From Methylobacterium sp. J-026 (GTDB lineage: Bacteria; Pseudomonadota; Alphaproteobacteria; Rhizobiales; Beijerinckiaceae): a stretch of 53,370 nucleotides of DNA. The stretch spans positions 1 through 53,370 of the forward strand of contig NZ_JAKSYC010000320.1 of the NCBI RefSeq assembly GCF_022829585.1, in the 5' to 3' direction. Numbering within the stretch: the stretch's first letter is position 1; each line of letters starts with the position of its first letter. Made by a program: the position numbers and the translations under genes. This document shows, piece after piece, positions 7,679 through 17,709 of this stretch. The notes beneath the pieces are model-generated. The model was given only the letters and a program-made list of their open reading frames with translations, did no database searches and was not told the DNA's origin.

Positions 7679-8788
7679 TCAACTCCTGGTGCGCTCGTAG
7701 GTCACGGCCGTGTCGGGGCCGAGCCGCAGGGACTCGGTCTCGCGGAACCCGCTCTCCGCCAGGGCAGCGGTCAGGGCGGGTCCCAGAGCCGGCAGGCCGC
7801 CGGCCGGGCCCAACTCCGCCGGTCCCGTGACCAGCGTGCAGGCCTCGATCAGATCGGCGCGCGCCAGCGCCTCCGCAAGGCGGGGGCCGCCCTCGCTGCA
7901 CAGACGGGTCAAGCCGCGCCCGCCGAGATGCGCGAGCGCCGCCGGCAGGTCGATCCCGCCGGCCGCGTCCGCCGCGACGGTGGCGACCGCGACGCCCAGC
8001 GCCTCCAGGGCGCGTCGGGCATGGGCGGGGGCGGAGCGGGTGGCGAGCACCAGGGTCGGCGTGTCGCGGGCGGTCCGGGCGAGGACGCTCGCCGGCGAGA
8101 GCCGCAGATGCGTGTCGAGGACGATCCGCAGGGGCGAGCGCCCGGCGAGTCCGGGAAGCCGCACGGTCAGCGACGGATCGTCGGCCCGGGCGGTGCCGAT
8201 GCCGATCAGGATCGCGTCGGCATGGGCCCGCCACAGATGCACCGCCCCGTCCGCCACCGGGCCGGTGATCCGCAGGCGCTCGGGGCCGGCGGCGGCGCAG
8301 AAACCGTCCCGGGTGCGGGCGAGCTTGAGGTGTACGGCCGGCCGGCCCCGCGTCACCCGGGTGATATGGCCGATATGGTCGCGCGCCGCTTCGTCCCGCA
8401 GCAGACCCGTCTCGACCGCCACGCCGGCCTGGCGCAGGCGCGCATGGCCGCGCCCCGCCACCCGCGGGTCCGGATCCTCCACGGCGCTGACCACCCGAGC
8501 GATCCCGGCGGCCAGGATCGCGTCGGTGCAGGGCGGCGTGCGGCCGTGATGCGAGCAGGGCTCCAGGGTGACGTAGAGGGTCGCGCCCCGGGCGGCTTCC
8601 CCCGCGGCGGCGAGCGCCAGGGGTTCCCCGTGCGGGCGCCCGCCCGGCGCCGTCGCCCCCGTCCCGAGGATGCGGCCGGTCCCCGGCTCGACCACAACGG
8701 CGCCCACCGAGGGGTTCGGCCACGTGGTGCCCAGACCCCGCCGGCCCAGCGCCAGGGCGAGGCGCATGAAGGTCGCATCGTCGCTCAT
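7679..8788 (-). CDS. ribD: Bifunctional riboflavin deaminase/reductase RibD
   Basis: 369 residues. The N-terminal deaminase domain (1-145) has the zinc site His53-Gly54-Glu55 (GGRPHGEPLAL) and PCSHHGRTPPC with Cys78 and Cys87. The C-terminal reductase domain (150-365) has HLKLARTRDG, ADAILIGIGTARADDPSLTVR and the SEGGPRLAEALA motif. Together they perform steps two and three of riboflavin synthesis from the GTP-derived pyrimidine. The usual HAE motif reads HGE here; the zinc and proton-shuttle residues themselves are kept. The start overlaps the nrdR stop by 4 bp, indicating translational coupling. Confidence 0.95.
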   Translation of the reverse strand: MSDDATFMRLALALGRRGLGTTWPNPSVGAVVVEPGTGRILGTGATAPGGRPHGEPLALAAAGEAARGATLYVTLEPCSHHGRTPPCTDAILAAGIARVVSAVEDPDPRVAGRGHARLRQAGVAVETGLLRDEAARDHIGHITRVTRGRPAVHLKLARTRDGFCAAAGPERLRITGPVADGAVHLWRAHADAILIGIGTARADDPSLTVRLPGLAGRSPLRIVLDTHLRLSPASVLARTARDTPTLVLATRSAPAHARRALEALGVAVATVAADAAGGIDLPAALAHLGGRGLTRLCSEGGPRLAEALARADLIEACTLVTGPAELGPAGGLPALGPALTAALAESGFRETESLRLGPDTAVTYERTRS

Positions 8789-9324
8789 GGGCGGGCGGCG
8801 CGGCGGCGGCCCGGGGCCTGGGGCTCCGGCGCGATCTCAGGGTCCGCGTCCGGCGCGGCCTCCGGCGGCAGGGTGCCGTCGCCCAGGGTGCCGAGCAGCG
8901 CCTCGAAATCCTTGGCCTCGCGGAAATTCTTGTAGACCGAGGCGAAGCGCACGTAGGCGACGTCGTCGAGACCTTTCAGCCCCGCCATCACCAATTCGCC
9001 GATCGCCTCGGAGGTCACCTCCGGCTCGCCCGCGCTCTCGAGCTGCCGGGTGATGCCGCTGACCAAGCGCTCGATCCGCTCCGGCTCGACCGCGCGCTTC
9101 CGGAGCGCCACGTCGATGGAGCGCTGGAGCTTGTCCCGGTCGAAGGGCACGCGCTTGCCCGAACGCTTGAGCACCACGACCTCGCGCAGCTGCACCCGCT
9201 CGAAGGTGGTGAAGCGGCCGGCGCAGTCCGGGCAGACCCGGCGGCGCCGGATCGCAGCGCCGTCCTCGGAGGGCCGCGAGTCCTTCACCTGCGTCTCGGA
9301 GCCGCCGCAATAGGGACACCGCAT
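8785..9324 (-). CDS. nrdR: Transcriptional repressor NrdR
   Basis: 179 residues. It has an N-terminal zinc ribbon (MRCPYCGG, then CPDCAGRFTTFERVQ) and an ATP-cone domain (VVLKRSGKRVPFDRDKLQRSIDVALRKRAVE). It represses ribonucleotide reductase genes in response to the ATP/dATP state. I chose the ATG at 9324 because MRCPYCG is the family's N-terminus. The C-terminus has a Pro/Ala-rich tail of about 30 residues beyond the usual 150. It is second in the glyA-nrdR-ribD-ribE run, separated from glyA by a strong hairpin. Confidence 0.95.
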   Translation of the reverse strand: MRCPYCGGSETQVKDSRPSEDGAAIRRRRVCPDCAGRFTTFERVQLREVVVLKRSGKRVPFDRDKLQRSIDVALRKRAVEPERIERLVSGITRQLESAGEPEVTSEAIGELVMAGLKGLDDVAYVRFASVYKNFREAKDFEALLGTLGDGTLPPEAAPDADPEIAPEPQAPGRRRAARP

Positions 9325-9344
9325 GGGTTTCGTACTCGGCGCAT

Positions 9345-9383
9345 GGAAACGGCCGCGGACCCGTCGGGACCGCGGCCGTTTCC
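9345..9383 (-). terminator. Perfect 14-bp hairpin between glyA and nrdR
   Basis: The arms GGAAACGGCCGCGG (9345-9358) and its exact complement (9370-9383) enclose an 11-nt loop that contains a further CCC/GGG pairing. It lies 46 bp after the glyA stop and 20 bp before nrdR. There is no long T tract beyond the stem. It may partly terminate glyA transcripts, protect their 3' end, or set the glyA:nrdR ratio. Confidence 0.65.
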
Positions 9384-9429
9384 TAATCCACACGTCCGCG
9401 GGCCGGAAGGCCGCCCCGCGTCGGATTCC

Positions 9430-10734
<1,305 letters not shown>

Positions 10735-10903
10735 GATCTGCCTCTGTTCTGGTAGGGGCGATGCCCGGCCTTTCGTCGGCGTTCACGGGCGGGCTTTCGA
10801 AAGGGGATTCCTACACGCGGGAGCCCCCGAAACCAAGCACAGGCATTTTGGCCGTGCGCAAAGAATAATTTGCCGCAGATCAGCGTCAGGTCAGGTCGCG
10901 GTC

Positions 10904-11221
10904 TCAGCCCTGCCCGGAGAGATTGGTCTCGATCAGCACTGTCTCGGCCTCGAAGACGGCCGCGTGCCAGGCCCCGGCCGGGAAGTGGAACACGCTGCCG
11001 GCGGAGAATGGCCCGCGGCCCTGATCGGTCTCCAGGATCCCCGAGCCCGAGAGGACCTGCACGAACTGCTCGTGATCGTGGCTGTGGCGCGGCGCCGCGG
11101 TGCCCGCCGGCACCACCACGCGCACGAGGCTCGCGCCGGCGCCGGGGATCGTGCGCTTGGCGACGCCATTCCCGGCGACGCTCTCGTCGCGGTCGGTCCA
11201 AGCGGTCAGGTGGTCGGTCAT
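10904..11221 (-). CDS. Cupin domain protein
   Basis: 105 residues. A single beta-barrel cupin: motif 1 is PRHSHDHEQFVQVLSGSG, with His residues and Glu as likely metal ligands, and motif 2 is FHFPAGAWHAAVF. The ATG at 11221 lies 9 nt after a GAGGAG site; an in-frame ATG three codons earlier is less well placed. No second domain is present, so it may be a small metal-dependent isomerase, dioxygenase or sugar-binding protein. The neighbours do not indicate a substrate. Confidence 0.82.
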   Translation of the reverse strand: MTDHLTAWTDRDESVAGNGVAKRTIPGAGASLVRVVVPAGTAAPRHSHDHEQFVQVLSGSGILETDQGRGPFSAGSVFHFPAGAWHAAVFEAETVLIETNLSGQG

Positions 11222-11297
11222 CGCGCGCATCTCCTCTGCGACGGGAGATGCGTCGCGGATCCTCCGCGTCAACGGATGTCCGGTGCCCGACCCCGTG

Positions 11298-12098
11298 TCA
11301 CGCCGTCCCACCGGGGGGGCGCCCGCGCCGGCTCTTGGCGGCCGCCGCGTCGGAGACTGTGGGATCGGGCGGCGACGGGGCGCGGGCCGGGGCGGCGTTG
11401 CCCTGCGGCGCCCCCTGGGGCGGCGTGCCGGCGGAGGGCCAGAACGTCTCGAACAGGTCCTGCATCGCCCGGATGTTGTTGCCCTGAACCTCGGCCCCGG
11501 TGCGCAGCATCTGCTGCAGCATGTCGGAGCCGGCCTCGCCCGCCTTCGCGTCCGCCGCCTTCGCGCCTGACGGGTTGGGGGCCGATTTCGGGGCGGCCTT
11601 CGGCGCCTGGGTCGGGGGCATGAACGCCTTGGCCATCTCGGCCCAGGCCGGCCCGAACGGGAACGGCCCGGGCGGGGGCGGCGCGCTCGCCCGGGCCTGG
11701 GCGGGCTCGCCCTGCGGCTGGTTCAGCATCACGTGGACGATGCTGGCCACCACGGCGCCGGCCATCATCGGCAGCATCTGGCGCAGGACCTGGGCGCCGA
11801 CGCCGCTCGTGGCCGAGGCCTGCCGCAGCACCCCCTGCAGCAGCTGGGCCGAGCCGAACATCTGGCTGAGGGCATCGAGCCCCTGCGGGGCCGCGGGCCG
11901 GGCCGCCTCGGGGAGGCCGAACATCCGCCCGAAGCTGTTCGGGTCCATGCCGACGCTGCGCTGGAGCCCGAGGGTCAGGGCCGGCATCAACGCCTCGAAC
12001 GCGCGCGCCGTCTGCTCGGTCGTCAGGCCGAATGGCTGGCCCAGAGCCTGGAACCCGGCTTCGCCCTGGGTCTGGAACATCTCGAGCGGGTTGAACAT
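11298..12098 (-). CDS. DUF937-like low-complexity protein
   Basis: 266 residues. The N-terminal 130 residues are helical and resemble the DUF937 family (EQTARAFEALMPALTLGLQRSVGMDPNSFGRMF, then VGAQVLRQMLPMMAGAVVASI). A Pro/Ala-rich linker follows, then an amphipathic helix (MLQQMLRTGAEVQGNNIRAMQDLFETFW) and a basic Pro/Arg tail ending SRRGRPPGGTA, which looks like an AT-hook-like nucleic-acid-binding tail. The helix resembles phasin-like segments, but the similarity is weak. Function unknown. Confidence 0.7.
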   Translation of the reverse strand: MFNPLEMFQTQGEAGFQALGQPFGLTTEQTARAFEALMPALTLGLQRSVGMDPNSFGRMFGLPEAARPAAPQGLDALSQMFGSAQLLQGVLRQASATSGVGAQVLRQMLPMMAGAVVASIVHVMLNQPQGEPAQARASAPPPPGPFPFGPAWAEMAKAFMPPTQAPKAAPKSAPNPSGAKAADAKAGEAGSDMLQQMLRTGAEVQGNNIRAMQDLFETFWPSAGTPPQGAPQGNAAPARAPSPPDPTVSDAAAAKSRRGRPPGGTA

Positions 12099-12219
12099 GA
12101 CGCCTCGATCCTGCCGCAGCCGGACCGGCCGGGGCGCAGCATCGTGACCCGTTGTGCGGGGAAATACCAGTTCTGACCCGCAGAACTTGTGTTCATTCCA
12201 GCGCGGTCCGGCCGCAGCC

Positions 12220-13644
12220 TCAGCCCACCGGCCCCGGATGGACGTGGCCGGCCGGCAGGGCCGTGGCCCGCAGCGACGCCCCCGGAGCGCCCAGCCGCGG
12301 GCCGGCGCCCTCCAGCCGGTCGACGGTCCGGCGGGCGAGCAGGAGTCCGAGCACCCCGAAGACCAGCGAGCCGAGCCCCATGCCGGCCACCACGCCCCGG
12401 GGGCCGTAGAGCGCCGCGCCGAGCAACCCGGGCGGGACGGTGCCCAGCGTCGCCCGCCCCCAGTTCAGCAGCGTCGAGCGCAGGGGGAAGCCGAGGTTGT
12501 TGAACGCGGCGTTGCCCAGGAACAGGAGCCCGTTGAAGAACCAGATCGCGCCCCCGGCGAGGCAGAAGAAGCCGAACAGTTCGGCCGCGACCCCGTGCAG
12601 GCCGAACAGGGCGGCGAGCGGTCCGCGGGCGAGCGCCAGGGTCAGCCAGACCAGGGCCACGTAGGCGAGCGTCACGCCGACCGCGGCGCGGAGCACGCCG
12701 CGCATCCGGTCGAACCGGCCTGCCCCCCAGTTCTGCGCCAGGATCGGCCCGATCGCCCCCGACAGGGCGAACAGGCCGCAGAAGGCCACCGGAGTCAGGC
12801 GGTCGATCACCGAGGCCGCGGCGATGGCGTCGGTCCCGTAGCCGGCAAAGAGGCGCGCCAGGAAGGCGCTCGCCGCCGACGGCGCGAGGTTGGTGAGGAT
12901 CGCCGGTCCGGCGACCCCCGACAGGGCGGCGGCGTCGGCCCGCAGGTCGTTGGGGCGGGGCAGGCCGAGGAGCCCGTGCCGGGCGATCCCACGCAGGCCC
13001 ACCGCCACGAAGGTCGCCCGCGCCACGCAGACCGTGATCGCCGCGCCCTCCACGCCGAGGCCCGCCGCGAAGATCAGCAGCGGATCGAGGATCGCCGTCA
13101 CCAGGGCGCCGCCCAGCGTGACCAGCATCGCCTGACGCGCCGCCCCGACCGCGCGCAGCAGCCCCGTGGACAGCATCCCGGCGGCCAGCAGCAGGTTCGA
13201 CGGCAGGGTGATGTCGAGGAACAGTTCAGCCACGCGCAGGGCTTCCCCGCGGGCGCCGATCAGGGTCAGCAGCGGCGTGGCGAGGAGCGCGATCAGGATT
13301 GCGATGACGGCGGCGCCGAGGCAGCCCAGCGTCAGCGCCGAGGTCGCGTAGCGGCGCGCCGCCGCCGGGTCGTGCGCGCCCACCGCCTTCCCGACCAGGG
13401 CCCCGGCGGCGATCATCAGGCCGATATTCACCGCGGTGGCGAAGAACTGCACGATCCCGGCGAAGCCGACCGCCGCGGTCAGGTTCGGGTCGCCGAGCCG
13501 CGAGACGTAGAGCAACGACAGCAGGTCGACGGCGAAGATCGCCACCAGCCCCACCGAGCCGGTGGCCGCCATCACCACGACGTGCCGGAGGATCGATCCG
13601 GTGACGAAGCGGCCCGTCTCCGCCGGGGGCGGCCCGTCAGACAT
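12220..13644 (-). CDS. MATE family efflux transporter
   Basis: 474 residues, with about twelve membrane segments in two six-helix halves. Typical MATE features are the first helix containing GSVGLVAIFAVDLLSLLYVSRLGD and the internal repeat LSGVAGPAILTNLAPSAASAF (about 245), then FALSGAIGPILAQNWGAGRFDRM. MATE proteins export cationic compounds using Na+ or H+. The ATG at 13644 is 8 bp after the stop of the Kef-type antiporter gene, so the two are probably co-transcribed. The substrate is unknown. Confidence 0.9.
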   Translation of the reverse strand: MSDGPPPAETGRFVTGSILRHVVVMAATGSVGLVAIFAVDLLSLLYVSRLGDPNLTAAVGFAGIVQFFATAVNIGLMIAAGALVGKAVGAHDPAAARRYATSALTLGCLGAAVIAILIALLATPLLTLIGARGEALRVAELFLDITLPSNLLLAAGMLSTGLLRAVGAARQAMLVTLGGALVTAILDPLLIFAAGLGVEGAAITVCVARATFVAVGLRGIARHGLLGLPRPNDLRADAAALSGVAGPAILTNLAPSAASAFLARLFAGYGTDAIAAASVIDRLTPVAFCGLFALSGAIGPILAQNWGAGRFDRMRGVLRAAVGVTLAYVALVWLTLALARGPLAALFGLHGVAAELFGFFCLAGGAIWFFNGLLFLGNAAFNNLGFPLRSTLLNWGRATLGTVPPGLLGAALYGPRGVVAGMGLGSLVFGVLGLLLARRTVDRLEGAGPRLGAPGASLRATALPAGHVHPGPVG

Positions 13645-13652
13645 CGGTGCCG

Positions 13653-15629
13653 TCACGCATCCCGGCCGCTGCCTTCCGCCTCGAGTTCCGCCTCCGGATC
13701 GCCCTCCGTCTCCGCGGCATCGGCGTCCTGCGGGGCGAGCGCCGGCTTCTCCAGCAGGCGCTCGGCCGCCTCGCGCCGGTCGCTGCCCACGAGGTCGCGG
13801 GTCTCGATGCTGAGCGCCCGGGCCGGCCGGACCGGGACGGTCAGCGGCTCGGGCTTCAGTCCCGCCGCGGCCCCGCGCATCCAGCCGGCGCCGTCCGGCA
13901 GGGCGCCGGCCTGCTGCAGGACGAGGCGGGCGATGTCGCGCTTGCGCACGTCCTCGGCCCGGGCGGAGGCCGCCTCCGGCGACAGGCCGAGGCCCTCGAG
14001 CGCAGCACGCCCGAAGGCGAGGGCGGATTCGGCGGTCTCGCGGACCTGGTAGTCCACATCCCGGTTCATCAGCTCGACCGCGTGCAGGCGGTCGTAGGCG
14101 CGCACGAAGGTGCGCACGCTGGAAAATTCCTCGTGCACGATGTCGACGATCTTGAGGGCGCCCTCCCGGTCGTCGACGCAGATGCAGACCAGCTCGACCC
14201 GGCCGATTCCGGCGGCGCGCAGCACGTCGAGGCGCGTGCCGTCGCCGTAATAGATGCGGAAGCCGAAGCGGGAGGCCGCGCGGAGCTGCTCCACGTCCTT
14301 GTCGATGACGGTGACCGGGATGCCCTCGGCCATCAGCACCTGCGTCAGCACCTGCCCGAACCGCCCGAAGCCGATCACCAGGACCCGGGCGTCGCCGCTC
14401 TCGGTGAGTTCCGTGGACGGCTCCTCCAGATCGACCGGCCCCTGGGCGCTGCGCCGCTCGATCAGCTTGTCGAGGCCCTTGGCGGCGATCGGCCCGATCA
14501 GCATGGTCAGCGCGGCGAGCGCCACCGCGAAGCGCGTCGCCGTGGCCCCGGTGAGGCCGAGATCCTCGGCCTGCGGCAGCAGCACGAAGGCGAACTCGCC
14601 GGCCGGCGCCAGCACGGCCGCGCCCCGGAGCGCCCCGAGCGTGTCCGAGCCGAACAGCCGGAACAGGCCGGCGACCAGGGCGACCTTGACCAGGATGGCG
14701 CCCAGCGTCGCACCGAACAGGACCGGCCAGACCTCGCGCACGAGAGTGCCGTCGATCGACATGCCGACGCTCATGAAGAACAGACCGAGCAGCATCCCGC
14801 GGAACGGCTCGATGTCGGCCTCGAGCTGGTGGCGGAAATTCGACTCGGCGAGGAGGATGCCGGCGAGGAACGCCCCCATGGCCATCGACAGGCCGACCTG
14901 CTCCATCAGCAGCGCGGTGCCGAGCACCACCAGCAGCGCCGCCGCGGTCATGACCTCGCGGGCGCCGCTGGCCGCGAGCAGCCGGAAGAACGGGTTCAGG
15001 CCGTAGCGGCCGACCAGCACCACCGCCAGGATCGCCGCGAGCGCCTTCCCGGTGGAGATGGCCGCCTCGCCCAGCCAGGATCCGTCGGTTCCCCCGCCCG
15101 CGGAGGCGAGGAGCGGCATCAGGGCCAGGATGCCCACCACCGAGAGATCCTGGAACAGCAGGACCGCGAAGGCCCGGCCGCCATAGGCGCTGCCGAGGTC
15201 GCCCCGCTCCTCCAGGAGCTGCAGAGCCACCGCGGTGGCCGAGAGCGCCAGCGCGAGGCCGATCACCGCGGCCGCGCCGGGCTTGAGGCCCGCCAGCACG
15301 CCGGCCCCGCCCAGCACCAGCGCGCAGACCACGAGCTGCGCCGTCCCGAGGCCGAAGATGTCGCGGCGCATCGAGACGAGCTGCGACAGGTGCAGCTCCA
15401 GCCCGACGATGAACAGCAGGAGCACCACGCCGATCTCGGCGACGCTGGCGGCGGTGTCGGGCTCGGCGATCAGCGACAGGCCGGAGGGCCCGATCAGCAC
15501 GCCGGCCACGAGATAGCCGAGCACGGCGCTCTGGCCGATCAGCCGGAAGATCGGGACGCCGATCACCGCGGCCGACAGGAAGGTCAGGACGGGCGGCAGG
15601 AAGCTCGCATGTTCGACGGGGCTCGCCAT
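13653..15629 (-). CDS. Kef-type K+/H+ antiporter (CPA2) with TrkA-N domain
   Basis: 658 residues. The N-terminal 380 residues form the CPA2 membrane domain, with GVLIGPSGLSLI, LLLFIVGLELHLSQL and a Q/E-rich LQLLEERGDLGSAYGGRAFAVLLFQDLSVV stretch. A cytosolic Rossmann TrkA-N domain begins at VLVIGFGRFGQVLTQVL and has the expected acidic residues at VIDKDVEQL. The C-terminus has a Glu/Ala-rich tail. This architecture is that of KefB/KefC potassium efflux systems, which are gated by glutathione adducts in E. coli; whether this one is glutathione-gated cannot be seen. No ancillary kefF/kefG gene is present. Confidence 0.9.
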   Translation of the reverse strand: MASPVEHASFLPPVLTFLSAAVIGVPIFRLIGQSAVLGYLVAGVLIGPSGLSLIAEPDTAASVAEIGVVLLLFIVGLELHLSQLVSMRRDIFGLGTAQLVVCALVLGGAGVLAGLKPGAAAVIGLALALSATAVALQLLEERGDLGSAYGGRAFAVLLFQDLSVVGILALMPLLASAGGGTDGSWLGEAAISTGKALAAILAVVLVGRYGLNPFFRLLAASGAREVMTAAALLVVLGTALLMEQVGLSMAMGAFLAGILLAESNFRHQLEADIEPFRGMLLGLFFMSVGMSIDGTLVREVWPVLFGATLGAILVKVALVAGLFRLFGSDTLGALRGAAVLAPAGEFAFVLLPQAEDLGLTGATATRFAVALAALTMLIGPIAAKGLDKLIERRSAQGPVDLEEPSTELTESGDARVLVIGFGRFGQVLTQVLMAEGIPVTVIDKDVEQLRAASRFGFRIYYGDGTRLDVLRAAGIGRVELVCICVDDREGALKIVDIVHEEFSSVRTFVRAYDRLHAVELMNRDVDYQVRETAESALAFGRAALEGLGLSPEAASARAEDVRKRDIARLVLQQAGALPDGAGWMRGAAAGLKPEPLTVPVRPARALSIETRDLVGSDRREAAERLLEKPALAPQDADAAETEGDPEAELEAEGSGRDA

Positions 15630-15668
15630 GAAGATCCTCCCGGCGGTTCTTCCAAGGGGCGCGCACGT

Positions 15669-15693
15669 GCCGCCCCCGCTTAGCGCGGGCGGC
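15669..15693 (-). terminator. Possible terminator hairpin after the GINT1-N-like gene
   Basis: GCCGCCC (15669-15675) pairs with GGGCGGC (15687-15693) in the 122-bp spacer downstream of the minus-strand gene ending at 15752 and upstream of the antiporter gene. No T tract follows, so this is only a candidate. Confidence 0.3.
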
Positions 15694-15751
15694 GCCGGGA
15701 TGCGAGCCGTGGGTGCGTGCCGTTCGGCACAAGCGGGCGACGGGTGGGGGA

Positions 15752-17368
15752 TTACGCCAGCAGGCGCGGCCGGGCCCGGCGCGATCCGTCGATGAACTCG
15801 AAGCCCCCGGCCGCGCTCAGCATGTGCAGGCGGGAGCCCGGCCAGGCAGCGCCGGGCCCGAGGCGCGTCTCGACCCGCTGGGCATAGCCGCCCTCGTCGA
15901 GGCGCAGGATCCGGGCCAGGCCCAGCGCCGCCCCGTAGCCGCCGCGGCAATCCTGCACCGGCCGGATCAGGGCACCGTCCCGGGCCACCACCGGCCCGGC
16001 GGCGCGGGCCGAGCCGACATCGATCAGCACCGGGTTGCACCGGTGCGGCGTCCAGGGTCCGCGGAAATGCGGGGCGTGCCAGAGATGCAGGGTATCGGAA
16101 TAGCTGCCGCCGCCGGCCCGGACGGTGGCGAACAGCCACCAGCGGCCGCCGTGGCGGAGCAGGGTCGCGTCGCTCGCCACGACGCCGTCCACCAGCACGG
16201 CCTCGTGGACCCAGCCCCGCGGGAAATCCGTGGCCCGGTACAGATCGATCGTCCCCGAGGCGTGGGATTCCGGGATCATCCAGACCTGCCCGTCCGCCTC
16301 GAACACGAACGGATAGGAGAGGTGGGTCTCGAGTTCGAGGACCGGCTCCGGACGGCCCCGCGGGCCGCCGGCCTCGAAGCGTACCGCCGAGATCACGCCC
16401 TTGCCGCGCCGATAGTCGAACTCCTCGACGAACAGCGTCACGGCCCCGTCCCGGGCGATGGCGAAGGGGTCGGCGTAGAAGCGGCGCCCGTCGTCGGGCA
16501 GATCGATCCAGCCCCCCTCCGGATGGCGGCGCAGGTCGATCAGGTCGGGGCCGACCACCCGGCGCCAGCCCACCCGCCACTGCGTGCTGTGGAAGCACAG
16601 GGCGTAGAGGCGGCGGGCGATCAGCCGGGCGAGCCCCCCGGCGGCGCGCCGGCCGGCGCCGAGGCCGTCGAGGTCGAAGGGCCTGCCCGGCTGCAGCGGC
16701 GCCTCGGCGCCGTCGGGGAGCGTCGGCGATCCGGCCCCGTCGAGGGCGGCGGCGATCAGGGTGATCGTCCGCGCGAGGTAATCCTCGAAGGCGGCGAGCA
16801 TCACGGTGTGGGATTCCGCGCCGAGGCGGCCCACGGCCACCGGCGCGGCGTCCGGTCCGCGCAGGGCCGCCACCGGCGCCCGCCGGGCGAACAGGGCGGT
16901 GAGCAGGCCCGCTTCCCCTGGTACCCCGTCGAAATCCAGCCGCCAGACCGGCGCGGCATTCGGCGCGCGGGCCGGCGCCGCGGACGCCCCCGAGAGGTCG
17001 AGGACGATCTCCGGGCCATCGCCGTCGTCGCTGGGGCCGCTCTCGTAGGGCGCGAGGGCGACCGGCTCGGCCGCGGTGGCCAGGCCCGGGCGGGGCAACC
17101 CGTGGATCGCCGCCTCCAGCCGGAACAGCAACTCCGCGTTCGCGGGCAGGCCGCCGGCATCCGTGATCCAGGAGACCCGGACACGCCGGTCGGGCCGCTG
17201 CCCGATCTGGTCGAGGAGGCGGATATGCCAGCCGCGGAGGGAGCGGCGGTCGAGCCGCACGGTGACCGACCGCACGACGGTGTCCCGCCCGTCCGCATGA
17301 ATGTCCGGTCGGGCCGGTGCCCGGCCGCCCGCCGGAGGCCGGTCCGCACCGCCGATCGCCCGCTCCAT
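15752..17368 (-). CDS. Glucosamine inositolphosphorylceramide transferase N-domain-like protein
   Basis: 538 residues. The N-terminal 200 residues resemble a formyltransferase-like fold seen in related proteins (RRSLRGWHIRLLDQI). Residues 250-520 follow the pattern of the beta-propeller domain at the N-terminus of plant GINT1 and of bacterial relatives: WRVGWRRV, RRFYADPFAI, LFVEEFDYRRGKGVISAV, THLSYPFVFEADGQVWMIPES, DATLLRHGGRWWLFAT and HRCNPVLIDVGSARAAGPV. The reaction is not established for bacterial members; a role in envelope glycan or glycolipid modification is an inference. No glycosyltransferase neighbour is present. Confidence 0.7.
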   Translation of the reverse strand: MERAIGGADRPPAGGRAPARPDIHADGRDTVVRSVTVRLDRRSLRGWHIRLLDQIGQRPDRRVRVSWITDAGGLPANAELLFRLEAAIHGLPRPGLATAAEPVALAPYESGPSDDGDGPEIVLDLSGASAAPARAPNAAPVWRLDFDGVPGEAGLLTALFARRAPVAALRGPDAAPVAVGRLGAESHTVMLAAFEDYLARTITLIAAALDGAGSPTLPDGAEAPLQPGRPFDLDGLGAGRRAAGGLARLIARRLYALCFHSTQWRVGWRRVVGPDLIDLRRHPEGGWIDLPDDGRRFYADPFAIARDGAVTLFVEEFDYRRGKGVISAVRFEAGGPRGRPEPVLELETHLSYPFVFEADGQVWMIPESHASGTIDLYRATDFPRGWVHEAVLVDGVVASDATLLRHGGRWWLFATVRAGGGSYSDTLHLWHAPHFRGPWTPHRCNPVLIDVGSARAAGPVVARDGALIRPVQDCRGGYGAALGLARILRLDEGGYAQRVETRLGPGAAWPGSRLHMLSAAGGFEFIDGSRRARPRLLA

Positions 17369-17709
17369 CAGTCGGACAGCCTCGCGCCGGGCCTATCGGA
17401 TTCCGTCACGAGGCTCACGGCGAGGGTCCTGAAAGCGCCCTCGGACGACCGTCAATACGGTCGATGCGGGCTCGGAAGCTGTTGCTCGGCGGCACGATCA
17501 AGCAAGACCGGCCCGTTGTCCACCGGCATAAGCGGGCGATGCGGAGCGATTTCGGCAGGCGTCATCAAAAATTGATCCCATTCATCCGAGATCGTAGATC
17601 TCTGTCGTACCACCGTGCGACCGTGGCGCGCGGCCGGTACGGGGCACGCCGGGGAACCCCACGTTCTGCAGAGCCGTTTGCCCGTAAAGAGGGTGTGTGG
17701 AGACCGGAC
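17369..17709. other. Intergenic region upstream of the small secreted protein
   Basis: 341 bp separating divergent genes. The right part contains a perfect EcfG-type promoter, listed separately. The left part shows no recognisable promoter for the minus-strand GINT1-N-like gene and no coding frame. Confidence 0.5.
17653..17678 (+). promoter_or_regulatory. EcfG (general stress response) promoter
   Basis: GGAAC (17653-17657), 17 nt, then CGTT (17675-17678). This is an exact match to the GGAAC-N16/17-CGTT consensus of the alphaproteobacterial general stress sigma factor EcfG, which acts in the PhyR-NepR cascade and was defined in Methylobacterium. It ends 31 bp before the ATG of the small secreted protein, leaving room for a short leader with a GGAG site. 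I scanned the window by eye for the motif and found no second exact copy in an intergenic position. Confidence 0.75.

Noticed and set aside
10735..10903. Possible riboswitch upstream of glyA
   Set aside because: Only short palindromes such as CTTTCGAAAG are present; no glycine, SAM or THF aptamer core could be recognised.
12154..14052. Long plus-strand open frames opposite the MATE and antiporter genes (also 13647-15683)
   Set aside because: Arg/Gln/Gly-rich products without domains, antisense to well-supported membrane protein genes; a consequence of very high GC and few stop codons.
12220..15732. A single 1170-codon frame that could be read as a MATE fusion protein
   Set aside because: Only the part from 13644 onward is MATE; the rest is the wrong frame of the antiporter gene, whose own frame is intact.
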